DNA from: Amoebidium appalachense
Lineage: Eukaryota > Ichthyosporea
DNA: 64,000 bases
Reading direction: 5' to 3'
Assembly (NCBI GenBank): GCA_963693365.1
Contig: CAVNZM010000016.1
Span: 248,001-312,000, forward strand
The position numbers and the translations under genes were made by a program. The notes below the pieces were generated by a model, which saw only the letters and a program-made list of their open reading frames with translations, did not search any database and was not told the DNA's origin. Shown here in pieces: positions 63,049 through 64,000 of this stretch (its first letter is position 1; every line of letters begins with the position of its first letter).

Positions 63049-64000
63049 CATGTTGGCACATATGCATCCCGGTGAGGGTGGGTTGGTTGGGGTGTGTGTG
63101 TGTAGTGGGGGGAGGAGGGGGGATTATTCGTCCCTTGAGTGCCACTCTGCACCATGGTTTCTTAGGTGACAGCATAAGAGGATAGCGGATATCATTGAGC
63201 TCACACAGGGAGGAGATACCATTGACTTCTATGTTGAAACAGGCACATAGAACACATGTGACTCTTGAATCCTGACTTATGAGTGTGCTATACAGTACGA
63301 TCTGTGTAAGACGGTAAGCTCCCCTGAGGCAGTGCCTCGCCGGGAGTGAAACGGAATATAATCAAAATAATAATAAAAAAAAAGAACACAGGTGACTCGG
63401 CGGTTGTACAGTACACAGGCACACACACACATACACACACACACACACACACATACATACATACACACACACACACAGTCACGCGGTAAACCTTATGACA
63501 TACACAGTCATGCAGACGTGGGCACTGCACATGACACACACACACACATAGAGAGAGGGGGGGGGGGGGGAGAGAGAGAGAGAGAGAGACATGTGCACAC
63601 ACGGCGTTACACCCAAAACACAGACACACAGAGAGACAGACACGCATGTCACGTACACCCTCACATTGAGCACGATCAGGTTTTCCTAACCTCATACTAA
63701 TCACAGCGAGCATATGAAGTGGTGGAGGGTAGGGAGGGAGGAAGGAGGGAAATTGTAAGTCGGAGAGCCGTGCAGATACGAGGGGGGGGACCACTTCTAT
63801 GATAAATTAACATCTGAGGGGGGGGGGGGGGGGGGGGCAGAGGAGGATATCACAAGGGTTTTAAAATTTCCCACTACCTCCCTACCTCATTCCCTTCCCC
63901 CTCCCCCTCCTTTCATGCAAGAATCTAGCTGTGAAACTCAATAAAGAATGAACTCCACCCTGTTGTCTGATAGTTTAAGTTCGTGTGTCCCACCCCCCGT
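60604..64000. other. Right-end region without a convincing gene
   Basis: 60604-62640 is A+T-rich unique DNA with several CCAAT/ATTGG motifs. 62640-63120 is G- and C-rich with CTC triplet repeats (62812-62838), poly-C (62949-62992) and (CA)n (63014-63042). 63418-63600 has CA and GA repeats. An AATAAA at about 63941 near the right edge could belong to a gene beyond the window. Confidence 0.5.

Overview
The window is nuclear DNA from an intron-rich eukaryote. Coding exons of about 35-400 bp are embedded in introns made largely of poly-C/poly-G tracts, (CA)n/(GT)n and (CT)n microsatellites and dispersed repeats. Six multi-exon genes could be assembled exon by exon with GT-AG introns and compatible phases. 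A further secreted-protein gene is cut by the left edge, and there is one truncated retrotransposon. I cannot name the species. A reductive sulfate-assimilation enzyme (a PAPS/APS reductase-like domain fused to ATP sulfurylase) argues against an animal. Thrombospondin type 1 (TSP1) modules, COMMD3, transportin-3 and ECH1 fit a protist such as a unicellular holozoan or stramenopile. That placement is inference.

Layout: (i) <1-400 (-), N-glycosylated secreted protein, cut by the edge. (ii) 1987-5717 (+), secreted Val/Thr/Pro-rich repeat protein, 7 exons. (iii) 8809-19396 (+), secreted protein with 13 TSP1-like modules, 13 exons. (iv) 21478-24982 (+), COMMD3-like protein, 5 exons. (v) 27403-29272 (+), 5'-truncated non-LTR reverse transcriptase with a poly-A tail. 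(vi) 30038-40092 (+), ECH1-like dienoyl-CoA isomerase, 11 exons, with a ~2.6 kb almost pure G tract in its last intron. (vii) 40639-46259 (-), transportin-3/importin-13-like receptor, 4 exons, convergent with ECH1. (viii) 47176-55797 (+), RNA polymerase II subunit RPB3, 9 exons, divergent from transportin. (ix) 57846-60539 (-), PAPS/APS reductase-like domain fused to ATP sulfurylase, 2 exons. About 3.5 kb at the right end has no convincing gene.

There is no operon-like logic; the genes are unrelated housekeeping and secreted functions. Two architectural contrasts stand out. The two complete secreted-protein genes use only phase-1 introns with symmetric exons, a signature of exon duplication or shuffling, whereas the housekeeping genes have mixed phases. 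In addition, the repeats are tied to splice sites. Poly-C, CA repeats, tandem repeats and one dispersed-element tail sit directly at 3' splice sites, and several introns carry GT repeats near the 5' end and CA repeats near the 3' end.

Most long open frames on both strands are low-complexity artefacts (runs of P, G, HT or VC) and are not annotated as genes.
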